In this document: positions 5,307 through 6,973 of the stretch, piece after piece
Layout: each line of letters begins with the position of its first letter
Position numbering within the stretch: position 1 is the stretch's first letter
From: Erysipelotrichaceae bacterium
Lineage (GTDB): Bacteria > Bacillota_I > Bacilli_A > Erysipelotrichales > Erysipelotrichaceae
Direction of reading: 5' to 3'
Length of the DNA stretch: 6,973 nt
Assembly: GCA_017620435.1 (NCBI GenBank)
Contig: JAFZQL010000021.1
Location: 1 to 6,973 of the forward strand
The notes under the pieces: generated by a model
Databases searched by the model: none
Told to the model about the DNA's origin: nothing
The model's input: the letters and a program-made list of their open reading frames with translations, nothing else
Position numbers and translations under genes: made by a program

Positions 5307-6323
5307 AGCAGAAACATGGAAAAAAAGATAATTGACCGCATGGAAAGATGTTACAGTGTTTCCTGCGGTTTCATCGATAAACAGAAATGCATCCTGACAG
5401 CCTCCGAAGCCATCAACGGACGTTTTTCCTATTATCCGATGAACGATCTGAATGACAGACACGACATCTGGGATGACGTCGGAGGAACCATGAGTATCAT
5501 ACAGGTTCCGGGACAGGATGGAATGTTTTATGTCGGAACAAGATTCTATCCCGGTTTCAATGCTCAGGAAGCAGGCGTGACATGTGTATACAAAGAAGGT
5601 CAGGAGTGGAAAAGACATAAAGTCGTAAGCCTTCCATACCTGCACCGTTTTGATCTGTTTCAGACAGAAGATAAAACCGTATTTATCGGCTGTACGCTAT
5701 GTACATCCAAAAGCGAACGGGAAGACTGGAGCGATCCCGGAAAGATATACACAGGTTTTTTATGTGATGATCCTACGGAACCTTTCCGGACAGAAATCAT
5801 CAAGGAAGGTCTCTTGAAAAACCATGGATACTGGAGAGGATTTTATCAGGGTAAAGAAGCAGGATACATCGCCTGCGATGATGGTATCTATGTCTTTCTT
5901 CCGGAAGATCGTTCACTGACAAAACTGCTGGATGGAAACATCTCGGAAATGGCCGTATACGATCTGGATAAGGACGGATATGACGAGATCGTCACGATCG
6001 AACCGTTCCACGGGAATCAGCTGAAGATTTATAAACTGATCGATGGTACATATACATGCATCTATCAGTTCCCGCATGAGATCGAGTTTGCGCATGCCTT
6101 GTGGGCAGGATGTTTCAATGGAAAGAACACCATCATCTTAGGAACCAGGAAACTGGATAAGAAACTGTTCCTGATCGTTTATGAGAATGACGAATTCAAA
6201 ATCGAAGTCCTTGACCGGGACAACGGCAGCGCAAATGTCTGCGTTACCGAATACGATGGGAAACAGTACATCATCAGCGCAAACAATGCGATAGGCGAAA
6301 TAGCGATTTATTATTCGATTTGA
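5295..6323 (+). CDS. Uncharacterised cytosolic protein, probable beta-propeller (FG-GAP/VCBS-like repeat)
   Basis: I do not recognise a named family. The 342-residue frame has no signal peptide or membrane segment. It is rich in short strands in loosely repeated units of about 45-55 residues: GGTMSIIQVPGQDGMFYVGTRF (63-84), LHRFDLFQTEDKTVFIGCTL (116-135), HGYWRGFYQGKEAGYIACDDGIYVF (177-201), ISEMAVYDLDKDGYDEIVTIE (216-236), FAHALWAGCFNGKNTIILGTRK (265-286) and SANVCVTEYDGKQYIISANN (312-331). The DLDKDGYDEI block (223-232) is a DxDxDG calcium-type loop as in FG-GAP/VCBS propellers. This suggests a six- or seven-bladed propeller, a fold used by some sugar-lactone hydrolases, epimerases and lyases. 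Coordinates give the longest ATG frame. That ATG lies within the terminator stem, and ATGs at 5316 (MEKK...) or 5340 (MERC...) are more plausible starts, though none has a clear ribosome-binding site. Its place after ulaB hints at a role in the same pathway; no catalytic residues can be named. Confidence 0.85.
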   Translation: MTVFSRNMEKKIIDRMERCYSVSCGFIDKQKCILTASEAINGRFSYYPMNDLNDRHDIWDDVGGTMSIIQVPGQDGMFYVGTRFYPGFNAQEAGVTCVYKEGQEWKRHKVVSLPYLHRFDLFQTEDKTVFIGCTLCTSKSEREDWSDPGKIYTGFLCDDPTEPFRTEIIKEGLLKNHGYWRGFYQGKEAGYIACDDGIYVFLPEDRSLTKLLDGNISEMAVYDLDKDGYDEIVTIEPFHGNQLKIYKLIDGTYTCIYQFPHEIEFAHALWAGCFNGKNTIILGTRKLDKKLFLIVYENDEFKIEVLDRDNGSANVCVTEYDGKQYIISANNAIGEIAIYYSI

Positions 6324-6350
6324 AATGAACCGGGAAACCCCTTTTTATAT

Positions 6351-6381
6351 AAAGGCCATTACGTTTAAGTAATGGCTTTTT
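6351..6381 (+). terminator. Intrinsic terminator after the propeller gene
   Basis: GCCATTAC (6355-6362) pairs perfectly with GTAATGGC (6369-6376) around a 6-nt loop, extended by A/T pairs, and is followed by TTTTT. It starts 27 bp after the propeller gene's stop and closes the ula-associated region. Confidence 0.9.
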
Positions 6382-6449
6382 AAACATATCTGATACATTT
6401 TTTGTACATTCTTCTGTATAACATATCATCAGGTATTATGCCCAAAGCA

Positions 6450-6455
6450 AAGGAG
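6450..6455 (+). promoter_or_regulatory. Ribosome-binding site that supports a TTG start
   Basis: AAGGAG lies 7 nt before the TTG at 6463. No ATG in that frame has a comparable site; the first internal ATG is at 6559. It is the main reason for accepting the unusual start codon. The upstream TATAAC (6417-6422) could be a -10 box, but I see no convincing -35. Confidence 0.6.
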
Positions 6456-6462
6456 AACACCA

Positions 6463-6840
6463 TTGTCAGAATTCATCATAAACACCTTAAACAAGAAAAG
6501 AGACAGAAAACTTACAGACCTGTATCAGATTCTCACCCACAGCGATCTGCAGGGTCATATGGAGTCGGACAGGATCGTTGTAACCCTGTATGCCCTGTAC
6601 TGCATCGATGCTGTAAACAGGCAGAAAATGCCTCTAAATGAAGAGGAATATCTGATACTGGCCAGGGAACTGACAAGGATCGATGAGACACAGCTGTTCG
6701 ATTATGACTGTTCCATGAAGACATGGGCTAGGGGACTGCTGGAGTATATGAGTGATAATGACCTGAGTGTAGTGGAGATACAGAAGAAGAATTCAATAGA
6801 TCTCAAGAAAGAAGTATACAGGTATATAGAAACAGGATAA
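6463..6840 (+). CDS. Small hypothetical protein (125 aa), TTG start
   Basis: I do not recognise this protein. It is soluble, charged and probably mostly helical, with no signal peptide, membrane span or recognisable metal or nucleotide motif. The N-terminal half (FIINTLNKKRDRKLTDLYQILTHSDLQGHMESDRIVVTLYALYCIDAVNRQK) reads as two or three helices. The C-terminal part ends LKKEVYRYIETG. Cysteines are few (Cys47 and one near residue 84). It starts at TTG with AAGGAG 7 nt upstream and lies beyond the terminator at 6351-6381, so it opens a separate unit, probably with the gene at 6921. Nothing ties it to ascorbate use. The frame from 6402 overlapping it in another phase is taken as a shadow, because the 6463 frame is longer and better placed for translation. 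Confidence 0.7.
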   Translation: MSEFIINTLNKKRDRKLTDLYQILTHSDLQGHMESDRIVVTLYALYCIDAVNRQKMPLNEEEYLILARELTRIDETQLFDYDCSMKTWARGLLEYMSDNDLSVVEIQKKNSIDLKKEVYRYIETG

Positions 6841-6920
6841 AAGATCAATGTCGTTCTTTAGACGACCACAGTATCATTTTTCTATTTCATAATGAAGACA
6901 GAAAAAGGAGGAAAACAGCC

Positions 6921-6973
6921 ATGATGGTTGCACCAGAAACATACAGAGACATGTTCAAGAACAGCACCCTGGA
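6921..6973 (+). CDS. 5' end of an unidentified gene, cut by the window edge
   Basis: ATG at 6921 (or 6924; the protein begins MMVAPETYRDMFKNSTL) follows AAAGGAGG at 6904-6911, an excellent ribosome-binding site at good spacing. Only 17 complete codons are visible, too few to name the product. The 80-bp gap after the 125-aa gene has only a 5-bp stem (GTCGT/ACGAC at 6850-6866) without a U-tract, so the two genes are probably co-transcribed. Confidence 0.7.
   Translation, partial: MMVAPETYRDMFKNSTL

Noticed and set aside
6850..6866. GTCGT/ACGAC hairpin after the 125-aa gene
   Set aside because: The stem is only 5 bp and no T-run follows directly, so it is not supported as a terminator.

Overview
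The window looks like a chromosomal segment of a Bacillota (Firmicutes) bacterium of intermediate GC. Every well-supported gene has an AGGAGG-type ribosome-binding site, promoters are of the TTGACA/TATAAT type, and intrinsic hairpin/U-tract terminators separate the units. A gut-associated Erysipelotrichia- or Clostridia-like host is a guess, not something the sequence proves. I saw no tRNA, rRNA, CRISPR array, insertion sequence or phage gene.

Layout. 1-310 is the 3' end of a plus-strand gene resembling the C-terminus of a NERD (nuclease-related domain) protein. A hairpin at 344-380 lies between it and a convergent minus-strand pair: a DeoR/GlpR-family regulator (2045-1263), then 8 bp later a metallo-beta-lactamase (MBL)-fold hydrolase of the COG1237 type (1254-397). 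A 239-bp divergent control region (2046-2284) separates the regulator from the plus-strand genes ulaG (L-ascorbate-6-phosphate lactonase, 2285-3337), ulaA (ascorbate-type PTS EIIC, 3488-4954) and ulaB (PTS EIIB, 4977-5264). A strong hairpin/U-tract follows ulaB. Next come a cytosolic, probably beta-propeller protein of unknown function (5295-6323), another terminator, a small TTG-start gene of unknown function (6463-6840) and the first 53 bp of a further gene (6921 onward).

How it works together. The core is an ascorbate (ula)-type uptake and first-step module. UlaA/UlaB would import and phosphorylate ascorbate or a related enediol lactone, and UlaG would open the lactone ring of the 6-phosphate in the cytosol. 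The EIIA subunit and the UlaD/E/F decarboxylase and epimerases of the classical pathway are not in the window, so they are encoded elsewhere or the pathway differs. In their place are two unassigned companions: a second MBL enzyme co-transcribed with the regulator, and the propeller protein. The second MBL enzyme shares only the metal-binding fold with UlaG.

The control region is unusually legible. Two near-consensus divergent promoters are surrounded by three copies of an 18-bp tandem site made of 9-bp units that begin TGAAC (one GGAAC variant). Two copies sit immediately before the divergent start codons, and one overlaps the regulator gene's own Shine-Dalgarno sequence. These are the best candidates for the DeoR-family operators and suggest autoregulated, possibly looped, repression of both arms.
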